This document shows positions 27,867-36,417 of a DNA stretch of 64,000 nucleotides, in pieces. This DNA comes from an uncultured Erythrobacter sp. GTDB taxonomy: Bacteria > Pseudomonadota > Alphaproteobacteria > Sphingomonadales > Sphingomonadaceae. The notes under the pieces are model-generated. The model made no database searches. It saw only the letters and a program-made list of their open reading frames with translations, and was not told the DNA's origin. The stretch is taken from NCBI GenBank assembly GCA_947498065.1, contig CANMIS010000003.1, forward strand, positions 1 through 64,000, in the 5' to 3' direction. Positions within the stretch are counted from its first letter, which is position 1. The number at the start of each line of letters is the position of its first letter. The translations under genes were made by a program, and so were the position numbers.

Positions 27867-27902
27867 AAAAAGAGCCCCGAGCGCGATATACGCCCGGGGC
27901 TC
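27867..27902 (-). terminator. Rho-independent terminator of the TonB receptor gene
   Basis: The perfect 8-bp arms GAGCCCCG (27872-27879) and CGGGGCTC (27895-27902) enclose a 15-base loop. Read on the minus strand the hairpin is followed by five T (27867-27871). It lies 50 bases after the receptor stop codon. Confidence 0.85.
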
Positions 27903-27952
27903 TTGTGTGTCTTATGCTGGGCCAAGCCGAGGCTTGGCCTGCAAGTTTTGTC

Positions 27953-30682
27953 TTAGAATTCAGCGACCAGACCGACGGTGCCAACGGCGCCGCGCGGATC
28001 AGCGACCCGGCTGTCAAAGCCGCCATTGGTGGCCACGCTAGGTGCGGTCACACCAAAGACGTTGCGAACACCAGCAGTCAGCGTGACGGCCTTATCGCGG
28101 TCAAACAGCTCGTTGATCGCGAGGCTGTACTGAACGTCGACCCGGAAATCGCTGTCGATGTCTGCTCCGCCGTTTTGATCGTCGAGATAGCTGTCGATGT
28201 AACGGCCAAAGACGTTGAAGGAGTGCGCACCCGCTTCAAACTGGAGACCAGCGTTGAAGCGCAATTCCGGCGTTGGTGAGCCGAAATTGGTGAAGTTGCG
28301 GTTTCCGGTGCCGTCGATTTCAGGTCCGCCTACAGATTCCTGCAGGTCGTAGCTGAGGACGTAGTTGCCTTCGAAGCTCGGAGTGATCCGAGCAGCGCCT
28401 ACGTCGATCGCATAGCGGATTGAGAAATCAATCCCTGAGGTCTCGACGCTGGCGGCATTCGCATAGCTGTTGTTGACCTGAATGATCGTGCCAGCGGGGC
28501 TGCGAATGATGTTCGGGCCGTTTGGATCGGCATTCACCAGAGCCTGCGCAGAGGTTTGAACAATCGCGTTTTGGAAATCGAAATTGTAATAGTCTGCGCT
28601 GATTTCGAGGCCGCTAATTGGCTGAAGCGTGAAGCCCAGGTTGTATGCGGTTGAGTCCTCTGGAACCAAGTTCGGGTTACCAACCGCGCGAACGGCGACA
28701 AATGCGTTGCCGGCAAGCGGGTCGGAGACCTGCTGCAGCGTGGTCGACTGACCTTGCTGTTGGAAGGTCGATGGCGCGCGGAATGAGGTCGAGAACGACC
28801 CACGCAGCGAGAGCCAATCGGTTGGACGCAGCAGCAAAGCGATCTTTGGATCGAGTGTGTCGCCGCCATCGGTGCCGTAGTCTTCGAAGCGAAGAGCTAG
28901 CTGAAGATCTGCCCAATCGGTGATCGGAACAGCGAGCTCGCCGAAGATCGCATAGACGTCTTGCGCACCGGCGAATGCTTGCTCACCGATCAGGAAGGCG
29001 AAGCCATCATTTTCGGAGATATCGTCGAATGTCGCGGAAATCCGCTGTTCGCGATATTGCAGGCCAACGGCAATCCCGATTGGTCCCGCTGGAAGTTCAG
29101 CGATCTCACCCGATACATAGCCCTCTGCAACGAACAGTTCCGCATCACGGTTAGAAACCGCGAATTCAGTGATGTAGTCGAGCAGCGCTGCATTGGTGTT
29201 GCCACCGCCAGCTAGAGCCGTTGCAAACGGGTTGAAGAAGGTGCCGTCAGCAGGGATTGCTGCGCCATTGGCCGTCAGGAACGGGTTGGAGGCGGTACAA
29301 TCAAGGCCGGTCGCGGCGTTGAACGCTGGAACCGCGTTGAAACCGCGCAGCGCACAAGCGAAGCGGTCACGAACAGTGTCTTCGGTGTTTCCGCTGAAGT
29401 TATTATCCGCAAAGGTCAGGTTTACGTTCCAGCGGCCGTTCGACAGCAGACCGGATTCAAAATCACCTTCCAATGTGGAGGAGAGCCGCAGGGTTTGCGA
29501 TTCAAACAAAGCCGGAGAAACTTCGCCGCCATTACCGCTGGCGCGGCCGAAGAACACGACGTTCGCGCCAAACGGGTTGTCTGGGTTGAAGGTTGGGACA
29601 ACCGCTTGACCAAGCTGCAAGAACGGGAAGGTTGGCGAGTTGCCGCGCCGCGCCGTGTTGTCCGCATAGCTAACTTCTGCCCTGAAACGGACCGAGTCAG
29701 AAAGGTCTGCTTTGGCCGAGACATAAGCGGTCAGGCGCTGTTCGTCTGGAACGAGGTTGAAGAATTCACCAAAGTCGAAGCCACAAAAGCCAATGCCAGC
29801 TGGCAGAAGCGGGGCCGCAGCTGCGCTCGCAGGAAGCGGAATTCCGCCTGCACCGGCGCAACCTGGATCAAGCGTTGGAGCTCCGGGAGGGGCTCCGGGT
29901 ACACCGAAGAATGCACCAGGATTACCGAGCGCTGAGGTATCATTAGCTGGTACCGACAGGCGGCGCTCAGCGGTGGTGAGCGGTGAGCGATCAACGTAGC
30001 TGACTGCTGCGACCAGGTTGAGGTCGCCAAATTCAGCGCCAGCAAGCGCCTGAATGTTGTACTCGCTGTAATTGCCGGTGCTGAGGTGCTCTGTGTATTC
30101 GCCAGAGACCAGCAGACCTTCGTAGTCGTCGCGGGTGATGAAGTTTACCACGCCGGCAACCGCGTCAGAACCGTAAAGCGACGATGCGCCGTCTTTCAGG
30201 ATTTCCACGCGCTCAACCGCGATCAGCGGAACGAGCGAGCTGGTGTCGACGAAGTTGATGCCGTCGTTGGTCGGCGATGCCGACAAAGTCTGACGCTTGC
30301 CGTTGAGCAGGATCAGTGTCGATGCAACGCCAAGACCGCGCAGGTTGATGTTTGATGTGCCGGTCGTGCCGCCTTGGGTGAAGGCGTCCGGGTTGTTCTG
30401 TGCACCGCTGTTGATCGTCAGTGACTGAGTGATCTCACCGATGTTTTGCGCGCCGATATCCGCGATCGCGCCGCTATCAACAGTGGCCAATGGGGATGCC
30501 AGGTCAGCCTGAGACTGACGACGAATGAATGAACCAGTGACGATAATCTCGTTATCGTCGCCGCTTTCTACGGCAGTGTTGTCGCTGGTGACTGTCTCTT
30601 GCTGCTGCGCAAGAGCTGGCGTTGCCACACCGATGGCGGCAATCGCACAAGACAATTTGAACAAGGTCTTAGAGCTTTTCAT
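27953..30682 (-). CDS. TonB-dependent outer-membrane receptor
   Basis: 909 residues. The signal peptide ends PALA before QQQ. A TonB-box-like segment (NEIIVTG) is at about residues 44-50, the plug follows with LRGLGVASTLILLNGKR and VERVEILKDGASSLYGSDAVAGVVNFIT, and the rest is a beta-barrel ending in a terminal Phe (LVAEF), the usual outer-membrane signature. The plug type, with a long Asn/Gly-rich lead-in, is common in sphingomonads, where substrates include oligosaccharides, peptides and siderophores; none can be assigned here. GAGGAG lies about ten bases before ATG 30682. A terminator follows at 27867-27902. Confidence 0.93.
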   Translation of the reverse strand: MKSSKTLFKLSCAIAAIGVATPALAQQQETVTSDNTAVESGDDNEIIVTGSFIRRQSQADLASPLATVDSGAIADIGAQNIGEITQSLTINSGAQNNPDAFTQGGTTGTSNINLRGLGVASTLILLNGKRQTLSASPTNDGINFVDTSSLVPLIAVERVEILKDGASSLYGSDAVAGVVNFITRDDYEGLLVSGEYTEHLSTGNYSEYNIQALAGAEFGDLNLVAAVSYVDRSPLTTAERRLSVPANDTSALGNPGAFFGVPGAPPGAPTLDPGCAGAGGIPLPASAAAAPLLPAGIGFCGFDFGEFFNLVPDEQRLTAYVSAKADLSDSVRFRAEVSYADNTARRGNSPTFPFLQLGQAVVPTFNPDNPFGANVVFFGRASGNGGEVSPALFESQTLRLSSTLEGDFESGLLSNGRWNVNLTFADNNFSGNTEDTVRDRFACALRGFNAVPAFNAATGLDCTASNPFLTANGAAIPADGTFFNPFATALAGGGNTNAALLDYITEFAVSNRDAELFVAEGYVSGEIAELPAGPIGIAVGLQYREQRISATFDDISENDGFAFLIGEQAFAGAQDVYAIFGELAVPITDWADLQLALRFEDYGTDGGDTLDPKIALLLRPTDWLSLRGSFSTSFRAPSTFQQQGQSTTLQQVSDPLAGNAFVAVRAVGNPNLVPEDSTAYNLGFTLQPISGLEISADYYNFDFQNAIVQTSAQALVNADPNGPNIIRSPAGTIIQVNNSYANAASVETSGIDFSIRYAIDVGAARITPSFEGNYVLSYDLQESVGGPEIDGTGNRNFTNFGSPTPELRFNAGLQFEAGAHSFNVFGRYIDSYLDDQNGGADIDSDFRVDVQYSLAINELFDRDKAVTLTAGVRNVFGVTAPSVATNGGFDSRVADPRGAVGTVGLVAEF

Positions 30683-30888
30683 AACAGGGGGTCTCCTCTC
30701 TCTCACCTGCTTTAATACGCGCAGATTGAGCGAAGGGAAGAGTCCGCAGGTTTCGTGATGCAAATTTTCACGCACACGAATGCACGGATTCAGTTTTGAT
30801 TCCTGAACCTATTTTGAAAAGCGCCTAAATACAACAGGTTGAGCGATGTTGGCTGCACCCTCCCGAGCTGTAGCAAATCTGCAACAGC

Positions 30889-32739
30889 TTAGGCGGCATC
30901 TTTCTTGCGCTTCAGCTTCTTGCGCTCATGCGGGCACAAAGAAGATTTGCGAAGGCGGATGGATTCCGGTGTCACTTCAACCATTTCATCGTCATCGATG
31001 TAAGCAATCGACTGCTCCAGGCTCATCCGCCGAGGCGGTGTGAGGCGGATCGCATCATCCTTGCCGGACGAACGAACGTTGGAAAGCTGCTTCGCCTTCA
31101 TCGGGTTGACTTCAAGGTCATCTGGCTTGGCGTTTTCGCCGATCACCATGCCCTCATAGACTTTCACGGTTGCTCCAACGAACAGCTCGCCGCGTTCCTC
31201 AAGCATGTTGAGCGCATAGGCGTTGGTCTCGCCATTGCCATTGGAGATGAGGACGCCGTTATTGCGGCCGCCAACGGCGCCTTTGTAAGGGCCGTATTTT
31301 TCGAACAGACGGTTCATAATGCCTGTGCCGCGCGTGTCGGACAGGAACTCGCCGTGATAGCCGATGAGGCCGCGAGAAGGGGCAGAAAAGGTGATGCGGG
31401 TCTTACCTGCGCCGGAGGGGCGCATTTCAGTGAGGTCGGCTTTACGCTTCTGCATTTTCTCAACGACGGTGCCGGAGTGCTCATCATCCACGTCGATGAC
31501 GACCGTCTCATATGGCTCCATGCGCTGACCGTCTTCTTCGCGGAACAGCACCTTCGGGCGCGAAATGCCCAGTTCAAAGCCTTCGCGGCGCATGGTCTCG
31601 ATCAGAACGCCGAGTTGCAGCTCGCCGCGGCCAGCGACTTCAAAGCTGTCCTTGTCGTCGCTCTCGGTGATGCGGATCGCAACATTGGTTTCCGCCTCGC
31701 GCAGCAAACGGTCCCGGATCATGCGGCTGGTTACTTTGCTTCCCTCAAGTCCGGCCAGCGGGCTGTCGTTAACGGCAAAGCGCATCGCGAGGGTAGGCGG
31801 GTCAATTGGTTGTGCGGCGATTGGCTCTTTCACCGCAGGATCGGCGATGGTGTTGGAAACGGTCGCTTTCTCAAGCCCGGCCAGCGCGATGATGTCACCA
31901 GCCTCCGCGCTTTCAACCGGAACGCGTTCCAGACCGTCAAAGCTCATCAGCTTGGTTGCGCGGCCAACCTCGACAACATTGCCGTCGACATCAATCGCGT
32001 GGATCGGATCGTTGACCTTAAGGCCGCCTGATTGAACACGGCCAGTAAGAACGCGGCCCATGAAGTTATCGCGGTCGAGCAGCGTCGCGAGGAAGCTGAA
32101 CGGGCCATCGGTGTCGAGGCCAGGGGCGGGCACGTGTGCGATGATGCGTTCAAACAGCGGGGCGAGGGTGCCTTCGCGGGCCTCTGGATCTTCGCTGGCA
32201 TAGCCATCTCGGCCTGAAGCAAACAGCACGGGGAAGTCGAGTTGTTCGTCATTGGCATCGAGCGAGACGAACAGGTCAAACACTTCGTCCAAGACCTCTT
32301 GCCCGCGGCCATCGGGGCGGTCGACCTTATTGACGACAACAATCGGCTTCAGGCCGAGCGCCAGCGCCTTGCCGGTGACAAATTTGGTTTGCGGCATTGC
32401 GCCTTCTGCGCTGTCGACCAGCAGGATAACGCCATCGACCATGCTGAGAATACGCTCAACCTCAGCGCCGAAATCGGCGTGACCGGGAGTGTCGACGATG
32501 TTGATGCGGGTGGTTTCGCCGTTGGCGCCGTCCCACTCAACGCTGGTGCATTTTGCCAGAATGGTAATGCCGCGCTCTTTTTCCAGATCGCCGGAATCCA
32601 TCGCACGTTCTTCGATCCGCTGGTTTTCGCGGAAAGTGCCAGACTGGCGGAAGAGTTGGTCGACCAAAGTGGTTTTGCCGTGGTCGACGTGCGCGATGAT
32701 GGCGATGTTGCGCAAGGCGCGAGCTTGAGAGGCGGACAT
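30889..32739 (-). CDS. typA: Translational GTPase BipA/TypA
   Basis: 616-residue ribosome-binding GTPase related to EF-G, involved in 50S assembly and stress adaptation. G1 is [13 protein letters not shown]3 is DTPGHADFG and G4 is VNKVDRP. The C-terminal domain has [15 protein letters not shown] and [10 protein letters not shown], both BipA-specific. The start at 32739 begins the family N-terminus [20 protein letters not shown]; the longer frame to 32808 is not supported. The lysine-rich end ([12 protein letters not shown]) is usual. The gene is divergent from the second TonB receptor. Confidence 0.97.
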   Translation of the reverse strand: MSASQARALRNIAIIAHVDHGKTTLVDQLFRQSGTFRENQRIEERAMDSGDLEKERGITILAKCTSVEWDGANGETTRINIVDTPGHADFGAEVERILSMVDGVILLVDSAEGAMPQTKFVTGKALALGLKPIVVVNKVDRPDGRGQEVLDEVFDLFVSLDANDEQLDFPVLFASGRDGYASEDPEAREGTLAPLFERIIAHVPAPGLDTDGPFSFLATLLDRDNFMGRVLTGRVQSGGLKVNDPIHAIDVDGNVVEVGRATKLMSFDGLERVPVESAEAGDIIALAGLEKATVSNTIADPAVKEPIAAQPIDPPTLAMRFAVNDSPLAGLEGSKVTSRMIRDRLLREAETNVAIRITESDDKDSFEVAGRGELQLGVLIETMRREGFELGISRPKVLFREEDGQRMEPYETVVIDVDDEHSGTVVEKMQKRKADLTEMRPSGAGKTRITFSAPSRGLIGYHGEFLSDTRGTGIMNRLFEKYGPYKGAVGGRNNGVLISNGNGETNAYALNMLEERGELFVGATVKVYEGMVIGENAKPDDLEVNPMKAKQLSNVRSSGKDDAIRLTPPRRMSLEQSIAYIDDDEMVEVTPESIRLRKSSLCPHERKKLKRKKDAA

Positions 32740-33111
32740 TGAATAACGCTTTCGAATAAAGGCCAGCGGCAATGCCGGATGGCCAGAAACACAGAAATTG
32801 GCGGACACTGGCGCCCAATTGACGCCCCAAAATCCCGCCTATTTTATAGTAAGACATGTGCTGCGATGCAGCATTGCTGGCGCGCCTAGCGCAGGCTCGC
32901 CGTTACGGCAAGCGATTGACACGCGAAAAGTCATCGCAGTGCAGCAATTTTGCACTGTGTCGCCGATGCCACACTGGTCGTTGCAACCCACCGTTTAGTG
33001 GGGTTTCTCGCTTGTGGCACCGCGGGCACTGCCCTATCTGTGTGCAGGATTGGCAGGGATGTTAACGTATTTGGAGATACGTCCTGCCTGAATTTTTGGA
33101 GAGGAGTTCCT
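32740..33111. other. 372-base intergenic region between typA and the second TonB receptor
   Basis: No gene is supported here. The region must hold both divergent promoters. A 7-bp stem-loop (CAGTGCA at 32937-32943, TGCACTG at 32951-32957) lies about 155 bases before the receptor ATG, and a TTGACA at 32916-32921 has no good matching -10. GGAGAGGAG at 33098-33106 is the receptor ribosome-binding site. Confidence 0.5.
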
Positions 33112-35733
33112 ATGCGTTCGATTTCGACCGGCTCTGCCGGCTTACAACGTCTTGCCCTGATGACAGGTGCAGCAGCAATCGCGCTTGGCGCGCCAACAAT
33201 GGCCGCCGCGCAAGATCAAGAAACTGATGCTGTTGCTGCACCTGACGCATCATCATCAAATCAGATCATTGTTACCGCATCTAAGCGTGAGCAAACGCTG
33301 CAAGAGACGCCGATTTCTGTTTCGGTGACTTCTGGCGAGACACTTCAGAACGCGCAAATTCGCGACGTCCTCGATCTGCAAACTGTCACCCCGTCTCTGC
33401 GGGTCAGCCAGCTGCAGACATCGTCCGCATCCACCTTCATCATTCGCGGTTTCGGTAACGGCGATAATAACTTTGGCATTGAGCCATCGGTTGGCGTCTT
33501 CATCGACGGCGTTTTCCGCTCACGCTCTGCCGCTGCATTGGGCGATCTTCCCAATGTTCAGCGCATTGAGGTTCTGAACGGTCCGCAATCGACCCTGTTT
33601 GGTAAGAACGCATCAGCCGGCGTTATCTCGGTTGTCACGCGCGAGCCGCAGTTTGAATTCGGCGGCAGCGTGGAAGCGGTCTACGGCAACTTCAACACTG
33701 TCGTTCTTAAAGGCGACGTAACCGGCCCGCTAACCGAGAACATCGCATTCTCGCTCGACGGCAACTACCAGCGCCGTGACGGTTATTCGACCATCGTCAA
33801 CCTCGATGAAGAGCAAAACAACCGTGATCGCTATGCGGTCCGTGGTCAGCTCTTGCTTGAACCAACACCGGATCTCAAAATCCGCGCAATCGTCGATTAT
33901 TCGGAAATTGACGAAGTTTGCTGCCAGGTTGGCACGCTTGTCTCCGGTCCGGTTTCCGGCGCGATCAATGCCGTGGGCGGCCAAATCGGGGCTCCAGCAG
34001 ATTTCTTCGATCGCGAAGCGTTCCTGAACTTTGTTCCCACCAACCAAGTCGAAAACTATGGCGCCTCGGTCCAAGTGGATTACGAATTTGGCGCGATCTC
34101 GCTGACGTCGATCACGGCTTACCGCGAACTGCGCAACTTCTTCCTGTCGGACATCGATTACACCAGCGCTTCAATCGCAACGGAAACGCGTGATCAGGCG
34201 GTTGATACCTTCACTCAGGAATTCCGGATCACGTCAGACTTTGACGGTCCGATCAACTTCCTGCTTGGCGGCTACTACTTCGATGAGTCCATCTCGCAAG
34301 ACAGCGCGATCCAAAACGGCAGCCAAATCCGCGACGTTTTTGAGCTCCTCGCTGGCGGCAACCCGGTTGATGTCCTGACTGGAGCTCCTTCGGTCTTTAA
34401 CGGAGTTGAAGCTGGCCTTGGCCTGCCGCAGGAAAGCATTTTCCTCACGCCGCTGCTCTCGCAAGAGACTTTCAGCATGGAGAACACATCGTACTCCATC
34501 TTTGGTACGGTTGATTTTGAACCCACCGACGGTCTCGTCTTCACTGCAGGCTTCAACTACACCGACGACTCTAAGGATTTTGCGCTGAGCCAGCTTAGCC
34601 CCGATCCATTGGGTCAGATCAATCTGGTTGATGCGTTCATCACTGGTGCGACAGCGGCGAACCCAGCTCTGCCACTGGTGACTGACCGTGCTGGCTTTCA
34701 GGCGCTTCCGGCAGCAGTTCAGGCCGGCTTGCTTGCGGCGGCACTTGACCCTGCACAGAACCCATTGATTGGCCTGCAAGGGTTTCAGTTCCAGCCTCCA
34801 TTCCTGACCATTCCGAATGCTGTTGAAGACGGCCGGACACGTGATGACAAGCTGACCTATCTGCTGCGCGCCGCGTATCAGGTGTCGAACGAAGTCAATG
34901 TCTACGCCAGCTACGCAACCGGTTTTAAGGCGAGCTCAGTCAACCTTTCGCGTGACAGCCGTCCGTCGAGCGCGGACTTTGTTGCAGGCCCAGGCGGTTC
35001 GACCTTTGCTGCGCCATCATCGCCGATCCTTGATGCTGGTTTGGCCCTACCAAACCTGTCTTCTGGCTCACGCTTTGCTGGTCCAGAGGAAGCAGAGGTC
35101 TACGAAATCGGCGTTAAGGGCCAGTGGGATGGCTTCGGCTTTAACCTCGCTGTGTTCGACCAAACCATCGAAGGTTTTCAAAGCCTCGCCTTCACCGGCA
35201 CCGGCTTTGCGCTTCAAAACGCTGGTCAGCAATCGGTTCAGGGTCTTGAGTTTGATACGACTATCGTACCAACCGATGGCCTGGTTCTGACATTCGCGCT
35301 GACCTATCTCGATCCACTGTTCGATGATTTCCCAGGCAGCGTTCTGGGTGATCTGACGGGTGTTACCCCTGCTGGTATCCCAGAGATCGCAATCGCAACC
35401 AGCGCGACCTATACGCACGAGTGGGACAGCGGCATGCGCCTGATCACTCGCGTCGACTACAACCACGAGAGCAACACTCCGATCAACAACGGCCTGCCGA
35501 CTTTCAACGCAGCTTTGGGCAACACCCAAATCTTCAACCGCGAAGTCAATCTTGTGAATGCCTCGATGACACTGGCTCTGAACAATGGTCTGGAAGTGGG
35601 TGCGTTCGCGCGTAACCTGACCGATGATCAGTTCATCTCGACGGTGTTTGACGGCGTCGCACAAGCTGGCACGGTCTCGGGTTATCCGAACCAGCCGCGC
35701 ACTTACGGCGGCGTTGTCCGTTTCAAGTTCTGA
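33112..35733 (+). CDS. TonB-dependent outer-membrane receptor
   Basis: 873 residues with signal peptide ending MAAA before QDQ. The TonB-box-like NQIIVTASKREQTLQETPISVSV is typical of the sphingomonad IroN/FepA-like group, and the plug contains FIIRGFGNGDNNFGIEPSVGVFIDGV and IEVLNGPQSTLFGKNASAGVISVVT. The barrel ends in Phe (VVRFKF). A strong GGAGAGGAG precedes the ATG. It differs clearly from the receptor at 27953-30682, so this is not a recent duplication. The substrate is unknown. A strong terminator follows at 35760-35792. Confidence 0.93.
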   Translation: MRSISTGSAGLQRLALMTGAAAIALGAPTMAAAQDQETDAVAAPDASSSNQIIVTASKREQTLQETPISVSVTSGETLQNAQIRDVLDLQTVTPSLRVSQLQTSSASTFIIRGFGNGDNNFGIEPSVGVFIDGVFRSRSAAALGDLPNVQRIEVLNGPQSTLFGKNASAGVISVVTREPQFEFGGSVEAVYGNFNTVVLKGDVTGPLTENIAFSLDGNYQRRDGYSTIVNLDEEQNNRDRYAVRGQLLLEPTPDLKIRAIVDYSEIDEVCCQVGTLVSGPVSGAINAVGGQIGAPADFFDREAFLNFVPTNQVENYGASVQVDYEFGAISLTSITAYRELRNFFLSDIDYTSASIATETRDQAVDTFTQEFRITSDFDGPINFLLGGYYFDESISQDSAIQNGSQIRDVFELLAGGNPVDVLTGAPSVFNGVEAGLGLPQESIFLTPLLSQETFSMENTSYSIFGTVDFEPTDGLVFTAGFNYTDDSKDFALSQLSPDPLGQINLVDAFITGATAANPALPLVTDRAGFQALPAAVQAGLLAAALDPAQNPLIGLQGFQFQPPFLTIPNAVEDGRTRDDKLTYLLRAAYQVSNEVNVYASYATGFKASSVNLSRDSRPSSADFVAGPGGSTFAAPSSPILDAGLALPNLSSGSRFAGPEEAEVYEIGVKGQWDGFGFNLAVFDQTIEGFQSLAFTGTGFALQNAGQQSVQGLEFDTTIVPTDGLVLTFALTYLDPLFDDFPGSVLGDLTGVTPAGIPEIAIATSATYTHEWDSGMRLITRVDYNHESNTPINNGLPTFNAALGNTQIFNREVNLVNASMTLALNNGLEVGAFARNLTDDQFISTVFDGVAQAGTVSGYPNQPRTYGGVVRFKF

Positions 35734-35759
35734 TCCAGCGGATCAAATTGAACACATGG

Positions 35760-35792
35760 AAAGGGGGCTCGCAGCGATGCGGGCCCCTTTTT
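35760..35792 (+). terminator. Rho-independent terminator after the second TonB receptor
   Basis: AAAGGGGGCTCGCA pairs with TGCGGGCCCCTTT around a GCGA loop with one G-T or mismatch position, and five T follow. It starts 26 bases after the receptor stop. Confidence 0.87.
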
Positions 35793-35876
35793 CATTGCGC
35801 TAACTACCTAGGTATGGTGCAAATGGCGCGCGTCCCGTCGATCTGGGGCAAAAATGGACTTGAGGGGATCACTTAC

Positions 35877-36362
35877 ATGGAATGGATGATTTTACCGCTG
35901 AAACGCTATGCCGATTTTCAGGGGCGCTCTCGGCGCAAAGAATATTGGATGTTCGCGCTGTTCAACCTGATCATCAGCGCGGTGCTGATCGGCCCGTTCT
36001 TCTTTTCGATGATATCAGCATCTGCAGCAGCCAGCGCTAGCGGTGATCCGATGGCCGAAGCAGCGGCGATTGAAAATGCGCTGTCGGGCGGCGGGATGAT
36101 GAGCACATTGCTGCTTGGCCTTTTCGGCATCTACGCCCTTGCGATTTTCATCCCATCCATCGCAGTGGTCGTACGTCGCTTGCACGATCGCGATATGTCG
36201 GGTTGGTGGTATCTCGGCGTCATGGTCGCGAGCCTGATTCCATTCGTTGGCTTTTTGGCCAGCATCGGATTCTTGGTGCTTATGTGCCTTCCGGGTACGG
36301 TCGGACCCAACCGCTTTGGCCCAGACCCAAAGAACCCGACCAGTTCTTCAGTCTTCGAATAG
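35877..36362 (+). CDS. DUF805 membrane protein
   Basis: 161 residues with three to four hydrophobic helices. The DUF805 pattern is clear: LKRYADFQGRSRRKEYWMFALFN at the N-terminus and VVVRRLHDRDMSGWWYL in the middle, then GTVGPNRFGPDPK near the end. The function of the family is unknown. ATG 35877 was chosen because GAGGGG lies nine bases upstream. It stands alone between two terminators (35760-35792 and 36381-36411), so it is probably monocistronic. Confidence 0.9.
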   Translation: MEWMILPLKRYADFQGRSRRKEYWMFALFNLIISAVLIGPFFFSMISASAAASASGDPMAEAAAIENALSGGGMMSTLLLGLFGIYALAIFIPSIAVVVRRLHDRDMSGWWYLGVMVASLIPFVGFLASIGFLVLMCLPGTVGPNRFGPDPKNPTSSSVFE

Positions 36363-36380
36363 GACCATACAAAACTGGAG

Positions 36381-36411
36381 AAGGGGGGCTTCGGTGCAAG
36401 CTCCCCTTTTT
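36381..36411 (+). terminator. Rho-independent terminator after the DUF805 gene
   Basis: AAGGGGGGCTT and AAGCTCCCCTT form an 11-bp stem with one G-T pair around CGGTGC, followed by TTT. It lies between the convergent DUF805 and ABC permease genes; the reverse reading has only two A, so it serves mainly the plus strand. Confidence 0.83.
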
Positions 36412-36417
36412 CTTTGC

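Noticed and set aside
32809..33111. Cobalamin-type riboswitch in front of the second TonB receptor
   Set aside because: The leader has small stems, but the expected conserved B12-box bases are not present.
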